Positions 45,668 through 55,185 are shown, counted from the stretch's first letter. The stretch is DNA of 64,000 nt from Chloroflexota bacterium (GCA_013112715.1 JABFGB010000004.1:124001-188000); one strand, 5' to 3'. Notes: a model not told the origin generated them from the letters alone. Numbers and translations are program-made.

Positions 45668-46072
45668 TTATTCAGGTAGAGGTGGCCCAATAATCGGAGT
45701 AATGGTATCAATGCACGTTCCACCTGTTCCTAGAAAGCCGTCTTGTTCTTGAAACGTAAATATGCCCTCAAAATCCTGTCCTGCGACCTTGCCTTTGGCC
45801 CGAACCACATCACCTTCTTCGTAATAATTGCGCACGGAGTTTTCTATATCCGGGCCATAATTGGCCGCAAGGTAGCGTGTATAATTTTCCGCTTGTGATC
45901 CCTTGCAAAGTATCTTGTAATCAAGCAGAGTGTCGGCATCATCTGATCCAACCCATACTCGCACTTGCCATGTTTTACTATGTAGTACAGCAATATATAT
46001 ACCAAGACAAAAAACTACACAGATAATCAGCATCACAACCAGAATTGCCAGCCATCGCCGCAATTGTGCCAT
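45668..46072 (-). CDS. Single-TM protein of unknown function
   Basis: 134 residues from the ATG at 46072. A transmembrane helix lies near residues 8-33 (LAILVVMLIICVVFCLGIYIAV), followed by an extracytoplasmic beta-rich domain with two Cys (YKILCKGS and GGTCIDTI) and GKVAGQDFEGIF. No family recognised. The frame is open to 46153, but that region overlaps the RNase Y terminator stem, so the shorter start is more likely. It lies 21 nt upstream of comEC on the same strand and may be co-transcribed with it. Confidence 0.65.
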   Translation of the reverse strand: MAQLRRWLAILVVMLIICVVFCLGIYIAVLHSKTWQVRVWVGSDDADTLLDYKILCKGSQAENYTRYLAANYGPDIENSVRNYYEEGDVVRAKGKVAGQDFEGIFTFQEQDGFLGTGGTCIDTITPIIGPPLPE

Positions 46073-46144
46073 TTTCCCTAGTCCCCAGTAGTAACGCAAT
46101 GATTTATAGAGATAAGTATCTCCTCTCTTTAAAAATCTGCCAAA

Positions 46145-46179
46145 TGAAAACAAAAAGGCAGACTGTGACGCCTGCCTTT
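46145..46179 (-). terminator. Terminator of the recX-rny operon
   Basis: On the minus strand AAAGGCAG pairs with CTGCCTTT (8 bp; + strand 46154-46161 and 46172-46179) and continues into TTGTTTTC. It lies 28 nt past the rny stop. Confidence 0.85.
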
Positions 46180-46207
46180 GCTGATTTCAAATTTGGGTGG
46201 ACTGTGA

Positions 46208-47737
46208 TTACCGTGCGTAATCAACCGCCCGTGTTTCGCGGATGATCGTCACCTTGATCTGACCGGGATACTGCATGGTCTCCTCAATTTTCTTGGAGAT
46301 GTCGCGGGCCAGATGCACGGCGGCGAGGTCGTCAATGTCATCGGGCCGCACCATGATGCGTACCTCACGCCCCGCCTGTAACGCATAGGATTGTTCGACC
46401 CCGGTGAAGGCGTTGGCAATGTCTTCCAACATACGCACACGCTTAATATAGGCGTCCAAACTTTCACGCCGCGCCCCCGGACGAGCGCCAGAAATCGCGT
46501 CGGCGGCCTCGACAATGAGGGCCTCAACCGATTCCTGTGGGACTTCATGGTGGTGGCTGGCGATGCAGTTCACAATCTTTTCCGGCACACCATAGCGCTT
46601 GCAGAATTCCGCACCGATGATGGCATGTGGGCCTTCAACTTCATGGTCAATCGCCTTGCCAATGTCATGCAGCAGACCACCTGCTTTGGAAAGGTTGACA
46701 TCTGCCCCCAATTCTGCCGCGATCATGCCTGCCAGATGAGCCGTTTCGATGGCGTGGGCGTGCATATTTTGACCATAGCTGGTACGGAATTTCAGCTTGC
46801 CGAGCAGTTTCAAAATTTCGGGGTGCAAACCGGGGACACCTGCTTCATATGAGGCGCGTTCCCCTTCTTCGCGGATAGCCCGTTCCACTTCTTTACGGGT
46901 GTCCTCCACCAATTTTTCAATACGGGCCGGGTGGATGCGGCCATCCAATACCAATTTGGAAAGCGCACGTTTGGCGACTTCACGCCGCACGGGGTCAAAG
47001 CTGGAAATCGTGACGGCTTCTGGGGTGTCGTCTACTACCACGTCCACACCCGTTGCCTGTTCAAAAGCGCGGATGTTGCGTCCAGCACGGCCAATGATGC
47101 GCCCTTTCATATCGTCGGAGGGCAACGGCACCACTGAGACTGCAATTTCACTGACCTGATCGGAGGCCAAGCGCTGGATCGAAAGGGCGATAATGTCACG
47201 GGCACGGTTATCGGCTTCGGATTTGGCCTCTTCTTCAATTTGACGGATCAGACGTACCATATCTTGGCGGGTATCTTTTTCCACTGCTGCCAACAGTTCC
47301 TGTCGGGCTTCCTCGCGGGTCATTTCGGCGACACGCTCCAATTCAGCAGTGCGCTCATCCCACAGCTTTTGCAGTTCGTTATTGCGCTTGTCGAGATTGC
47401 TTTGACGGCGGTTCAGTTCCTTTTCGCGCTGTTCAAATTTTTCCAGTCGCTTGTCAAATTCTTCGCGGCGTTTGGTTTGGCGTTCTTCTTCCCGATCTAA
47501 TTCAAGGCGGCGTTTTTTGGCGTTGCGTTCGTTTTCCTCCTGAATGTGTAGGGCTTCGTTTTTGGCCTCAATTTCGATTTTCTTTTTATTGGCCTCCGCC
47601 TCACTCATGATTCGTTGGGCTTCAGCTTCGGCCTGTTGAATTTTATTCGTTCCTTGCCGTTTCTGGTTGGTGGTGATCCAAACAGAGGCAGCAATCAGGC
47701 CTACGACTAGGCCGACCACCGCCGTGATGATTTCCAT
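46208..47737 (-). CDS. rny: Ribonuclease Y
   Basis: 509 residues, full family length. N-terminal membrane anchor (about 3-24, [18 protein letters not shown]), a long Glu/Arg/Lys-rich coiled coil (about 30-190), a KH domain (about 205-265, [23 protein letters not shown]) and an HD domain (about 325-420) with [28 protein letters not shown] and ASHHHEV. It is the membrane-bound endoribonuclease that starts mRNA decay. It starts 5 nt after recX, and the recX-rny order is common in related bacteria. A terminator follows. Confidence 0.97.
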   Translation of the reverse strand: MEIITAVVGLVVGLIAASVWITTNQKRQGTNKIQQAEAEAQRIMSEAEANKKKIEIEAKNEALHIQEENERNAKKRRLELDREEERQTKRREEFDKRLEKFEQREKELNRRQSNLDKRNNELQKLWDERTAELERVAEMTREEARQELLAAVEKDTRQDMVRLIRQIEEEAKSEADNRARDIIALSIQRLASDQVSEIAVSVVPLPSDDMKGRIIGRAGRNIRAFEQATGVDVVVDDTPEAVTISSFDPVRREVAKRALSKLVLDGRIHPARIEKLVEDTRKEVERAIREEGERASYEAGVPGLHPEILKLLGKLKFRTSYGQNMHAHAIETAHLAGMIAAELGADVNLSKAGGLLHDIGKAIDHEVEGPHAIIGAEFCKRYGVPEKIVNCIASHHHEVPQESVEALIVEAADAISGARPGARRESLDAYIKRVRMLEDIANAFTGVEQSYALQAGREVRIMVRPDDIDDLAAVHLARDISKKIEETMQYPGQIKVTIIRETRAVDYAR

Positions 47738-47742
47738 GATCT

Positions 47743-48420
47743 TTACTCCTCAATTGTGTCGTCATCCCCATTTAAATCCGTAAAAAACGGGTCGCCGTCC
47801 GTCTCAAGTTGCTCAATAAGCTGATCTATCACCGTGCGGACGGTCTCATAGTCAAAACCACGTCGCATCAAAAAACTCGTCATTTTCTGTCGAAAATCAC
47901 GTTTATCGGTGCGGCGCAGGGTGCGTGCTTTTTTCTCAGCGGCACGCAAAGCCACTGATTCACTATCTTGATCGCGTAACGCTTCATCAATGACATTGGA
48001 AGGCACGCCTTTCTCGCGTAATTCCATACGTAGGGCCATTGCCCCACGTGGACTAGATTCTTGGCGGTTCTCTACCCAATAATGGGCAAATTCGGCGTCA
48101 TTCAGGTAGCCGGCAGCCTCCAAGCGTCCGATGACCGTATCCACAATGCTGGTCGGGGTCTTCTTTTCAGCCAACTTGCGGCGTACCTCACTGACACTGC
48201 GCGGACGGGTTGCCAAAAATCGCACAGCACGTTCATAGGCCTGCGTCAAATGATCGGCATCTTGTAATTGTTGGATCTCGGAATCGCTGAGGTGCTGGCC
48301 TTTACGAAGTGGGGCGGCTTCCATCAAACCCAAGCTGAACGCATATTCTCCATCGAGAAAGATGCTCACTCGGTTTTTGTTCTTTTGTTGAATCTCCAGC
48401 CCACTTATTTTGCCTGCCAT
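47743..48420 (-). CDS. recX: RecX, regulator of RecA
   Basis: 225 residues from the ATG at 48420, with GGGGAGAGG upstream; the frame extends to 48510 without family content. RecX marks: [15 protein letters not shown], the HTH-like [38 protein letters not shown] and [15 protein letters not shown]. RecX binds RecA filaments and limits or tunes recombination. An Asp/Glu-rich tail is present. recA is not in the window. It is followed after 5 nt by rny. Confidence 0.93.
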   Translation of the reverse strand: MAGKISGLEIQQKNKNRVSIFLDGEYAFSLGLMEAAPLRKGQHLSDSEIQQLQDADHLTQAYERAVRFLATRPRSVSEVRRKLAEKKTPTSIVDTVIGRLEAAGYLNDAEFAHYWVENRQESSPRGAMALRMELREKGVPSNVIDEALRDQDSESVALRAAEKKARTLRRTDKRDFRQKMTSFLMRRGFDYETVRTVIDQLIEQLETDGDPFFTDLNGDDDTIEE

Positions 48421-48545
48421 GCGTCCGATACCTCTCCCCACAAAAACGCAAACAGCCGCAGGTGTAGCCACCCCGGCTGCAATCCACACATTATGCTTAT
48501 GACCAGCCACGAGAAATTAGATAAATAAAAACACGCCTAGTTCAT

Positions 48546-48559
48546 CGAAAGCGTTTACA
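48546..48559. promoter_or_regulatory. Orphan cre/LacI-type operator-like site
   Basis: On the minus strand TGTAAACGCTTTCG fits TGWAANCGNTNWCA at 13 of 14 positions. It lies 126 nt upstream of the recX start. Short sites arise by chance, so support is weak. Confidence 0.3.
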
Positions 48560-49002
48560 TAGGGCTATAGAATAGGCCAAATACCCAAAATTCCAATCTC
48601 GCCTAGATTGCTTTTTGACGAAGAATAGACGCTCCTAATCTCTCTACTATCGAATCAATACCCCACAGCCTCAAACGATTACTGTGGATTGTTTATCATG
48701 GGTCTAGTTCGGCGGTGCAAATAAATTCAAGACTCACATAGGATAAATGGGTTCTGAGATGTCCTAATATTTGCTAATCGCCTTCGCAGTAAGTTGGGTA
48801 ATTCCCTTAAATACAGAGGGTTTCCAACTGTTTTACGCTAATCCGGATGATCGCACTGCACCGGATAGTTTTATTCTTATCCCACCCCACTATAAACATG
48901 ATGGTTGAGGGAGGGCTAAGGCTACCTATACCCTATTCCCTATAAACGGGAAATTTGTTTTGACCGACAACTTTTTGTCTGGCACTTGATTTCTAATGTG
49001 AG

Positions 49003-49022
49003 ATTGCAGTGATGACTGCAAT
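49003..49022. repeat. Perfect 8-bp hairpin in intergenic region
   Basis: ATTGCAGT-GATG-ACTGCAAT, perfect arms with a 4-nt loop and no T tract. It lies 80 nt downstream of the SDR gene's stop and could stabilise its 3' end. Confidence 0.5.
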
Positions 49023-49101
49023 GCAAATTTCAGATTGTTAATCTTATGTAAAATTATGCCTTAAAATCAAAATTTATACAACTTATGATTTCGCAAAATC
49101 A

Positions 49102-49875
49102 TCAACGTGGGGGAAGCCAACCAAACGGCGGCTCATCTAGGCCTTCAGGATCGGCATCAAAACGTTGCTGGGGTTGGAGCAAGGGGCGGCGCTGACGGGC
49201 GGCTTTGCTGCCTTTGGCAAGTTGGCGCAGATGCCTCGCAAAAATAACGCGATCTTCATAGGCATCTGGTTTGAGGGCTAATTGGGCCATGCCACGTGCC
49301 GCGATATCCACTGGCAGAGGGAGGATTCGACTGGCAAAAAGGTTGAAGGGTAAAATTGCACCAAAGAAGGAAATAAGCTGTAAACCTAAGTTGCGACCAC
49401 TGGGGGCAAATAGGCTGGGGGCGCGAGCGATTGTCCAGTTGAGACCGCTGTTCCGCAAATATTCCTCAGCTTCGCGTTTGCTGCGGATATATTCCCCTGC
49501 CCATGGACGAATGACAGCACTCAGCAAAATCATGCGTGGTACACCATCACTAACTGCCATGCCTGTAACATTTCGCGCCGAGACCAGATTAATCTGCTGA
49601 TAAGTCAAGCCGCGTTCCGGTTCGGCCCGTGTGCTACCGACCAAATGCAAAATCACATCATGACCACGTGCCCGACCTTTCAAACTGGCCTTGTTCCAGA
49701 CATCGGCATAACTCAATTGAATCCGATCACCGAGGGCTTGCAGTTTTTCTTCTTGACCGGGCCGCACCATGACTGTGACAGTTGCCCCGGCCTCAACTAA
49801 CGCGGCAACCACTCGAAAACCCAAAAATCCTGTTCCACCCGTCACCAAGACACGGCCTGATTCTCGCCCCGGCAT
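49102..49875 (-). CDS. NAD(P)-binding SDR-family protein (NDUFA9/atypical SDR type)
   Basis: 257 residues. N-terminal Rossmann motif GRVLVTGGTGFLGFRVVAAL, then VMVRPG, HDVILHLVGSTRAEP and SKREAEEYLRNSGLNWTIARAPSLF. This is the atypical SDR pattern of NmrA/NDUFA9-like proteins, where Tyr-Lys chemistry is often lost; here the YxxxK position reads YIRSK. The Arg/Pro-rich C-terminus is short. Substrate unknown; such proteins act as quinone-associated or epimerase-like oxidoreductases. Its ATG overlaps the surE stop by one base (TAATG), which indicates coupling. Confidence 0.88.
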   Translation of the reverse strand: MPGRESGRVLVTGGTGFLGFRVVAALVEAGATVTVMVRPGQEEKLQALGDRIQLSYADVWNKASLKGRARGHDVILHLVGSTRAEPERGLTYQQINLVSARNVTGMAVSDGVPRMILLSAVIRPWAGEYIRSKREAEEYLRNSGLNWTIARAPSLFAPSGRNLGLQLISFFGAILPFNLFASRILPLPVDIAARGMAQLALKPDAYEDRVIFARHLRQLAKGSKAARQRRPLLQPQQRFDADPEGLDEPPFGWLPPR

Positions 49876-50699
49876 TAGGACTCCGTTTCAGAAGGTGTGG
49901 TCACGTCCGATTTGGGAGTGACGGTTTGGTCACGCCATTTCCATGCAGTGAGGGGGGCGATGAAATCATGGCGGGTCATATACACATGAATGGGGGTAAT
50001 AGAAACGAACCCTTCATAGACCGCCCAGATGTCGGTGCCTTCCGCTTTGACATCCCCGGATGGTTCGACACCACCGATCCAATAATAGGGCCGACCAAAG
50101 GGGTCAATGCGTTTATCCAAGACATCCCGATAGTCACGGACGCCTTGTGTCGTAATTTGGATCCCTTTGATTTGATCCAACTTGCGATTGGGGAAATTGA
50201 CGTTTAGGCAGGTGTGATAAGGCAGGCCGTGTCGCAATACTTCTTTAGTGATCCCTTTTGCCAATTCAGCCCCGGCGCTGTAATCCGAATCGGGGGAACG
50301 ACTGTCCAATGAAAAAGCGATGGCAGGCAGGCCAAAAATGGCTGCTTCAAGGGCCACGCTAACGGTGCCACTGTAGGTCAAATCTTGCCCCAAGTTTGCG
50401 CCGCTGTTGATGCCAGAGACCACAATATCCATCTTCTCTTCGATTAACCCCATCACGGCGATGGCGGTACAGTCGGAGGGTGCGCCGTCTACTGCAAAGG
50501 CCTTAATTTCTGGCGGGAATACTTGAAAGGTCGGCACAGCCCGCAGCGGACGGGTCAGCGTTTTGCGATGCCCACTAGCACTTTGATTGTTTTCTGGTGC
50601 GACTACCCAAACTTGCCCTAAATCTAACATGGCGGTTGCCAGCGCATAGAGACCGGGCGCAAAAATGCCATCATCATTGGAGACAAGGATATTGACCAT
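49875..50699 (-). CDS. surE: 5'/3'-nucleotidase SurE
   Basis: 274 residues. The metal-binding Asp pair is D9-D10 in ILVSNDDGIFAPG, followed by VAPENNQSASGH, the SGINSGANLGQDLTYSGTVSVALEA core and NVNFPN. SurE hydrolyses nucleoside 5'- and 3'-monophosphates and short polyphosphates. The C-terminal 20 residues are an extra Thr/Ser-rich tail. It is the first gene of a two-gene unit with the SDR protein. Confidence 0.96.
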   Translation of the reverse strand: MVNILVSNDDGIFAPGLYALATAMLDLGQVWVVAPENNQSASGHRKTLTRPLRAVPTFQVFPPEIKAFAVDGAPSDCTAIAVMGLIEEKMDIVVSGINSGANLGQDLTYSGTVSVALEAAIFGLPAIAFSLDSRSPDSDYSAGAELAKGITKEVLRHGLPYHTCLNVNFPNRKLDQIKGIQITTQGVRDYRDVLDKRIDPFGRPYYWIGGVEPSGDVKAEGTDIWAVYEGFVSITPIHVYMTRHDFIAPLTAWKWRDQTVTPKSDVTTPSETES

Positions 50700-50775
50700 G
50701 CCTGTACCTCATAGTTGGTAAATGGATGAGCCATCCAATCATAGCAGGCTCTTATTGTGCATCAATAGGCATATT

Positions 50776-52185
50776 TCATGGGAAATGGACTTGTTCGTGC
50801 AAATCGGGAATGGAGACCTTTTCCAAATTTAGTTCATTGGTGAGCCGCTGTGTAAGGGCGTTGGCCTGTTCCACTTCGCCATGTACCAAGTAGGTGCGAC
50901 GTGGCGGTTTCTTCATCGCCTTGACCCAATCCACTAATTCATTGCCATCGGCATGACCGGAGAGGCCGTTCATTTTGACTACTTTTGCTCGGACGGGGAA
51001 TTCCTCCCCAAAAATGCGAACGGGTGAGACATGATCCACTAACCGACGACCTAGCGTATCCGGGGCCTGCCAACCAACGATCAAAATGGTGTTGTTGGGG
51101 TCTTCAATACGATTGCGAAGATGATGCAGCACCCGACCTGCTTCACACATTCCACTGGCGCTGATCACGATAAATGGTCCCGTCATGTCGTTGAGCGCTT
51201 TGCTCTCTTCAACGCGGCGTGTATACACCAGTTTTTCAAACCCAAAAATATCATCATCGCCATAGGTCAACATGTAATCTCGCACATCCGCGTCATAGGC
51301 TTCGGGATGTAGGCGGAATACGGACGTGGCATCAATGGCTAATGGTGAGTCCACATAGACGGGCAAGACCGGAATTTTGCCTGCGCTGTGCAATTTTTGA
51401 ATCAAGTAGACAATTTGCTGTGTACGTCCAACGGCGAAGGCTGGAATAATTAACACTCCCCGTTTCTGATAGACGGTGTTAATCAGTTCGGCAAACTCTG
51501 CCTCAAGGTCAGTAATGGGTTCATGTGTCCGTCCTCCATAAGTGCTTTCCATAATCAACACGTCGGCATAGTCAATCGGTGTGGGGTCAAGCAAAATGGG
51601 CAATCCCTTCCGTCCAATATCGCCGCTAAAGACCAATCGAATATCCCGTCCGGCGTCTTTGTCCTCAATATCGAGCATCACAATCGCGCTACCGAGCATA
51701 TGGCCTGCATCTACCAATGACAGGTGAACACCCTCCAAAATCTCACGTGACTGCTGATAGCTAATCCCGACAAAATTGCGCAAGCTATTAAAAGCATCTT
51801 GTTGAGTATACAGCGGTTCAACCGGAGCTTCCCCACGATGTTTATGCTTTTTGTTGACAAACTCGGCGTCTTTTTCTTGGATATGTCCGCTGTCGGGCAG
51901 CATTGCCGCCGCAAGGTCGCGGGTGGCGTGGGTGGCATAGATTGGCCCTTGATACCCCCGTTTGACAAGGGTGGGGATATTCCCTGAATGGTCAATGTGG
52001 GCATGAGAAAGCACCATCGCATCCAGTGTTTTGGGGTCAAAGGGTAGGCGGCGGTTGCGCTCATTGGCTTCGCTGCGTTTGCCCTGATACATGCCACAAT
52101 CGAGCAATAGGCGATAGCCATTGACCTCAATTAGATGCTGCGAACCAGTCACAGTACGGGCTGCCCCATGAAACGAAATTTGCAT
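50776..52185 (-). CDS. Beta-CASP metallo-beta-lactamase nuclease
   Basis: 469 residues. The metallo-beta-lactamase motif is H61-A-H63-I-D65-H66, with GHMLGSAIV and LVFSGDIGRKGLP completing the metal site. The beta-CASP part includes VLIIPAFAVGRTQQIVYLI, FIVISASGMCEAGRVLHHL and VVKMNGLSGHADGNEL. This is the CPSF73/YSH1-like group of RNA 5'-3' exo- or endonucleases. It lies 4 nt after RNase D, so the two nucleases form an operon. RNA as substrate follows from the family. Confidence 0.94.
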   Translation of the reverse strand: MQISFHGAARTVTGSQHLIEVNGYRLLLDCGMYQGKRSEANERNRRLPFDPKTLDAMVLSHAHIDHSGNIPTLVKRGYQGPIYATHATRDLAAAMLPDSGHIQEKDAEFVNKKHKHRGEAPVEPLYTQQDAFNSLRNFVGISYQQSREILEGVHLSLVDAGHMLGSAIVMLDIEDKDAGRDIRLVFSGDIGRKGLPILLDPTPIDYADVLIMESTYGGRTHEPITDLEAEFAELINTVYQKRGVLIIPAFAVGRTQQIVYLIQKLHSAGKIPVLPVYVDSPLAIDATSVFRLHPEAYDADVRDYMLTYGDDDIFGFEKLVYTRRVEESKALNDMTGPFIVISASGMCEAGRVLHHLRNRIEDPNNTILIVGWQAPDTLGRRLVDHVSPVRIFGEEFPVRAKVVKMNGLSGHADGNELVDWVKAMKKPPRRTYLVHGEVEQANALTQRLTNELNLEKVSIPDLHEQVHFP

Positions 52186-52189
52186 AGTC

Positions 52190-53329
52190 CTAAACCCCTT
52201 TCAGTAGGTTTAATAGCTCATTGCCGTATTTGGCACGACGGTGTGGGCCAATCTCTTGAATCACCGCTAGTTCTTCATCAGTTTTGGGATGCCGGAGGGC
52301 CAGCACCCACAGCGCATTTTTGGAAAGGATAACATTGCTTTCCACGCCACGTGACAAGGCTTTTTCTTTGCGCCACGTATGCAGCGCCTCATAACGCGCA
52401 ATCACTTCGGGCGATGTGCGCGACTGCGGATGGCGACGAGGGGGTATTTCATTTTTCCCGCGAGCAACTGTCTCTAATATAGCCTTCCCATCGCGCTTGA
52501 CCGTCTGCCTAGTGATACCGGGAATCCGTTGGAGGGCAGATGCGGATAGGGGACAGGTTGTTGCGATGTCTACAAGAGTGGAATCTGGCATGACTTTATT
52601 GCTGGGTATATCCCGTTTTTGAGCCGTTTTTTCGCGCCATAAATATAGCTGCCGCAAAATCGCAAGCGATGAGCCAGTCAATAAATAGGCCCCTTTAAGA
52701 CGCCAGAAGCCTTCCGGGTCAAAAGATCGATCTGTGGCGGGCAAACTGGCAAGTTCACGGAATCCCTCTTGGGCCTCTTCCAAATAACCGGATCGTTGTA
52801 ACTCATTCAATTGAATATCACGTAGAGCAGGCAGGAAGTGTGTGTCCATCTGGGCATATTGGAGTTCTTCGAGACTCAATGGTCGGTGATGCCATTCCGC
52901 TTGCTGAAAACGCTTATCTAAGGCCACGCTGAAATGTTCTTCGAGAAGAGAACTGAGTCCTACCCGTGTCCACCCCAGAGTCTGGGCGGCGAAATAGGTG
53001 TCGAAGATATTCACGAATTCGAACCCAAAGTCGCGTTTCATACAGGTGATGTCATAGTCGGCAGCATGGAAAACTTTTTCGATAGCAGGATTGGCAAATA
53101 GCTCACCCAACACGCTTACATCGGGAATTGCGAGTGGATCAATGATGAAGTCCAAAATTTGCTCTTCCTGTCGAGCCGATAGCTGAATCAAACAGACTTG
53201 TTCCTGATACACGAACATGCTATTTGATTCGGTGTCTACCGCCAAAAGGGAGATGTCCTGAAGTTGTTCTATCACGCTTTTTAAGGCACGTGCTTGACTG
53301 ATGAGTTTAGGACGAGGAAGGCGGATCAT
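52190..53329 (-). CDS. rnd: Ribonuclease D
   Basis: 379 residues. The DEDDy exonuclease domain (about 25-190) has D32 and E34 in LAVDTESNS, FHAADYDITCMK and YAQMDTHFLPAL (Tyr and Asp of motif III). An HRDC domain follows (about 210-290, LYLWREKTAQKRDIPSNKVMPD), and a second HRDC-like unit near the end (HTWRKEKALSRGVESNVILS). It trims tRNA and other RNA 3' ends. It is the first gene of a unit with the beta-CASP nuclease. Full length. Confidence 0.95.
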   Translation of the reverse strand: MIRLPRPKLISQARALKSVIEQLQDISLLAVDTESNSMFVYQEQVCLIQLSARQEEQILDFIIDPLAIPDVSVLGELFANPAIEKVFHAADYDITCMKRDFGFEFVNIFDTYFAAQTLGWTRVGLSSLLEEHFSVALDKRFQQAEWHHRPLSLEELQYAQMDTHFLPALRDIQLNELQRSGYLEEAQEGFRELASLPATDRSFDPEGFWRLKGAYLLTGSSLAILRQLYLWREKTAQKRDIPSNKVMPDSTLVDIATTCPLSASALQRIPGITRQTVKRDGKAILETVARGKNEIPPRRHPQSRTSPEVIARYEALHTWRKEKALSRGVESNVILSKNALWVLALRHPKTDEELAVIQEIGPHRRAKYGNELLNLLKGV

Positions 53330-53427
53330 AGGGAAAGGGGCATCGCTATCTGTATCTGAAAAACACGCTTAAGGGCACGATAAATTCCAATTATCGCGCG
53401 TCCTTTAGATTGTCGCAAAAAAAGAAC

Positions 53428-53470
53428 CAGACAAGTTGACCAAAACCTGTCCAGTTATTGTCTGTTTTTT
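53428..53470. promoter_or_regulatory. Terminator-like stem upstream of the exported small peptide gene
   Basis: CAGACAA (53428-53434) pairs with TTGTCTG (53458-53464), followed by TTTTTT (53465-53470) on the plus strand; on the minus strand the same stem leads to GTTCTTTTTTT. No plus-strand gene precedes it, so it may be an attenuator in the peptide gene's leader or the end of a small RNA. Confidence 0.45.
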
Positions 53471-53593
53471 GTCCGCCACGAACGGATTTATATCACCTGT
53501 TATGCGATGATAAAGGCATCGCAGTCAAATTTAGGCCTAAGTGAGACTGCCTCTTCAAAAACCAAAAATTTGAATTTGTGGAGGCAACTCATC

Positions 53594-53794
53594 ATGAATC
53601 GTAAAGTCGTTCTGTTCGCCGTCGCGCTCGTTTTCATCCTGTCTTTGGCAATTCCCACCTTGATGGCCGTCGCTGGGACGCCCATCGGCTTGGATGGTAG
53701 CCCCCATGTCGCCAAAGTCTTTAATATGGGGCCAAAAAATGTGGTTGATGATCCTACCTGCCCCAATACTAGCGGGGGCGGTTCTGGGTGCTGA
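53594..53794 (+). CDS. 66-residue exported peptide with Gly/Ser/Cys tail
   Basis: Start chosen at the ATG at 53594, with GGAGG 9 nt upstream; the frame is open to 53507 but without a second ribosome-binding site. Residues 1-27 are a typical Sec signal peptide (Arg/Lys start, hydrophobic core VVLFAVALVFILSLAIP, cleavage expected after AVA). The mature part would be 39 residues with two cysteines (C56, C66) around PNTSGGGSG, the last residue being Cys. I recognise no family. It lies alone between convergent and divergent neighbours, with a structured region upstream and a perfect 12-bp inverted repeat downstream. It could be a secreted signal, a modified peptide or a small wall protein. Confidence 0.7.
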   Translation: MNRKVVLFAVALVFILSLAIPTLMAVAGTPIGLDGSPHVAKVFNMGPKNVVDDPTCPNTSGGGSGC

Positions 53795-53799
53795 TTCCC

Positions 53800-55185
53800 C
53801 TATGCCCTGTTCAAGGAAGACCGATACAAGTCAAGGTCTTCCTTGATCCCCTTGCAGATGCTTTCAAGGCGTGCCGTTGCTGGCAGGTCAAGTGCTCGCT
53901 CTAGGGCATCCACAAGATGTAGAATACCCATGTGAATATCGCCGCTTTCCTTCGCATTCCACCCGATAGCATGGCGAATCCAAATTTCCATTTCGCCATT
54001 ACCCTCTTTCCGATGGATGTTTAGGGCTTGGTGATAAAGCTCTTGGGCAATCTCGTATTCGCCAGCTTTGGTCATAGACATTCCCCATCCCAGTAGCTGG
54101 GTGGCTTGGGCAACGGCCTTTTGTTGAATTTTGTCACATTCATAGGCTCCTTCAAAAGCCTCAGCCGCACGGTGGTAGTCTTTTTTGCGGTCAAAGTAGT
54201 ATTTCCCCCGTAGACTGAGGAACGGCCCCTTTTCGTAGACATTTTCTTCCAGATGGGGTCGCAACTGTTGCCAGTAGTCAAACAGCGCTTCGACATATTC
54301 TGTCCTATGCTCGACAATGGCACAGGAGAGCATGTTGGAGAGAATATCACTATAGAAGCGTTCGGCCTTGATCTGAACTGCAATTGTAAGTGATTGTTGG
54401 CTTAACATAAATCCCCGGCGGTAGTCGTGTTCTTGAATGTAACGCCGCGCTTTTGAAACGTAGACCCGCATTTCAGTCATTAGGTCATGATTACGGCGAG
54501 CGAGCCAAATCAATTCATCAGCCATAGCCACGGCATTTTCGAGGGGATAATCCAAAATAACCGCATTTAAGAAGGCGGCTCTCGCCACAAGCCAATCGCT
54601 CTGGTCTGAGTCATCCATACCATATTCACTCGCTAGTTCTTTCAAGGCAGATTCTGTCGGGAACTTAGAACTTGCAGCTGCCTTGAAGTCGGACAAACTT
54701 GTAAAGATGCGTTTAAAATATTTGCTGCGCTCTTCGATTGTTTTAAGCTGATCGTGTATGGTATGAAACAACAAAAAAATGATGTCTTCCCAAATATCAA
54801 TACGTCCTATTTTTTGGGATGGAGACCGGACGGTGAGGCCAGTCTCTACTACCAGCGGCACCAGCTTGGGCAGCCAATGGGTTTGTCGGATAGTTTCTTT
54901 GATTGCCTCTAGGAGTTTGGCAATATTGGTGGGATCATTTGTTTGATCGAGGTTATCTTTAAGCTCCCCCAAACGGCGTGCCCCTACCTGCGTAAGATCA
55001 CTTTCGTTGGGAATGTGTCTAGTCTCCCAATCCTCTGGCAAACCATTGTTGTCGCTGAGGCTATCATGCCTCTCCTTCCCATCCGGATTATTCCCTTGTG
55101 TTAGCCTGTCCATTGGTTCAGCATTTTGTGGCTCATCATCATTTGGGAAGCCAAAATCATCTGGGGGGGTATTGTTGTTCATCAT
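53800..55185 (-). CDS. TPR-repeat protein of unknown function
   Basis: 461 residues (460 if the second of two tandem ATG codons, 55182, is used; GGAAGG fits that one better). A polar Asn/Asp/Pro-rich N-terminus of about 60 residues is followed by helical repeats. TPR-like units are clearest in the C-terminal half (YDRKKDYHRAAEAFEGAYEC, GMSMTKAGEYEIAQELYHQAL, IGWNAKESGDIHMGILHLV). There is no signal peptide, TM helix or catalytic motif, so it is probably a cytoplasmic adaptor. It is monocistronic by spacing, between the small peptide gene and a glycosyltransferase. Confidence 0.82.
   Translation of the reverse strand: MMNNNTPPDDFGFPNDDEPQNAEPMDRLTQGNNPDGKERHDSLSDNNGLPEDWETRHIPNESDLTQVGARRLGELKDNLDQTNDPTNIAKLLEAIKETIRQTHWLPKLVPLVVETGLTVRSPSQKIGRIDIWEDIIFLLFHTIHDQLKTIEERSKYFKRIFTSLSDFKAAASSKFPTESALKELASEYGMDDSDQSDWLVARAAFLNAVILDYPLENAVAMADELIWLARRNHDLMTEMRVYVSKARRYIQEHDYRRGFMLSQQSLTIAVQIKAERFYSDILSNMLSCAIVEHRTEYVEALFDYWQQLRPHLEENVYEKGPFLSLRGKYYFDRKKDYHRAAEAFEGAYECDKIQQKAVAQATQLLGWGMSMTKAGEYEIAQELYHQALNIHRKEGNGEMEIWIRHAIGWNAKESGDIHMGILHLVDALERALDLPATARLESICKGIKEDLDLYRSSLNRA
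53811..53846. terminator. Perfect 12-bp inverted repeat at the end of two convergent genes
   Basis: TCAAGGAAGACC pairs with GGTCTTCCTTGA around a 12-nt loop. It lies 16 nt after the peptide gene's stop and inside the last codons of the TPR gene. There is no T tract, so it may block decay or act as a factor-assisted terminator. Confidence 0.5.

Larger units (their letters stand above)
48421..49101. other. Long intergenic region upstream of recX
   Basis: 681 nt without a supportable gene or tRNA, more A/T-rich than its surroundings. It holds the recX promoter and several small symmetric elements: AGTTGG...CCC...GGG...CCAACT (48792-48829), TTCCC-TATAAAC-GGGAA followed by ATTTGTTTT (48936-48962), and the hairpin at 49003-49022. 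These may belong to a small RNA or to untranslated leaders; none matches a riboswitch I know. Confidence 0.5.

Noticed and set aside
48511..49101. tRNA or other stable RNA gene
   Set aside because: No cloverleaf, T-loop GGTTCGA or CCA-type end could be found.
49782..50207. 141-codon plus-strand frame over the surE/SDR junction
   Set aside because: Overlaps two well-supported minus-strand genes and shows no domain or ribosome-binding site.
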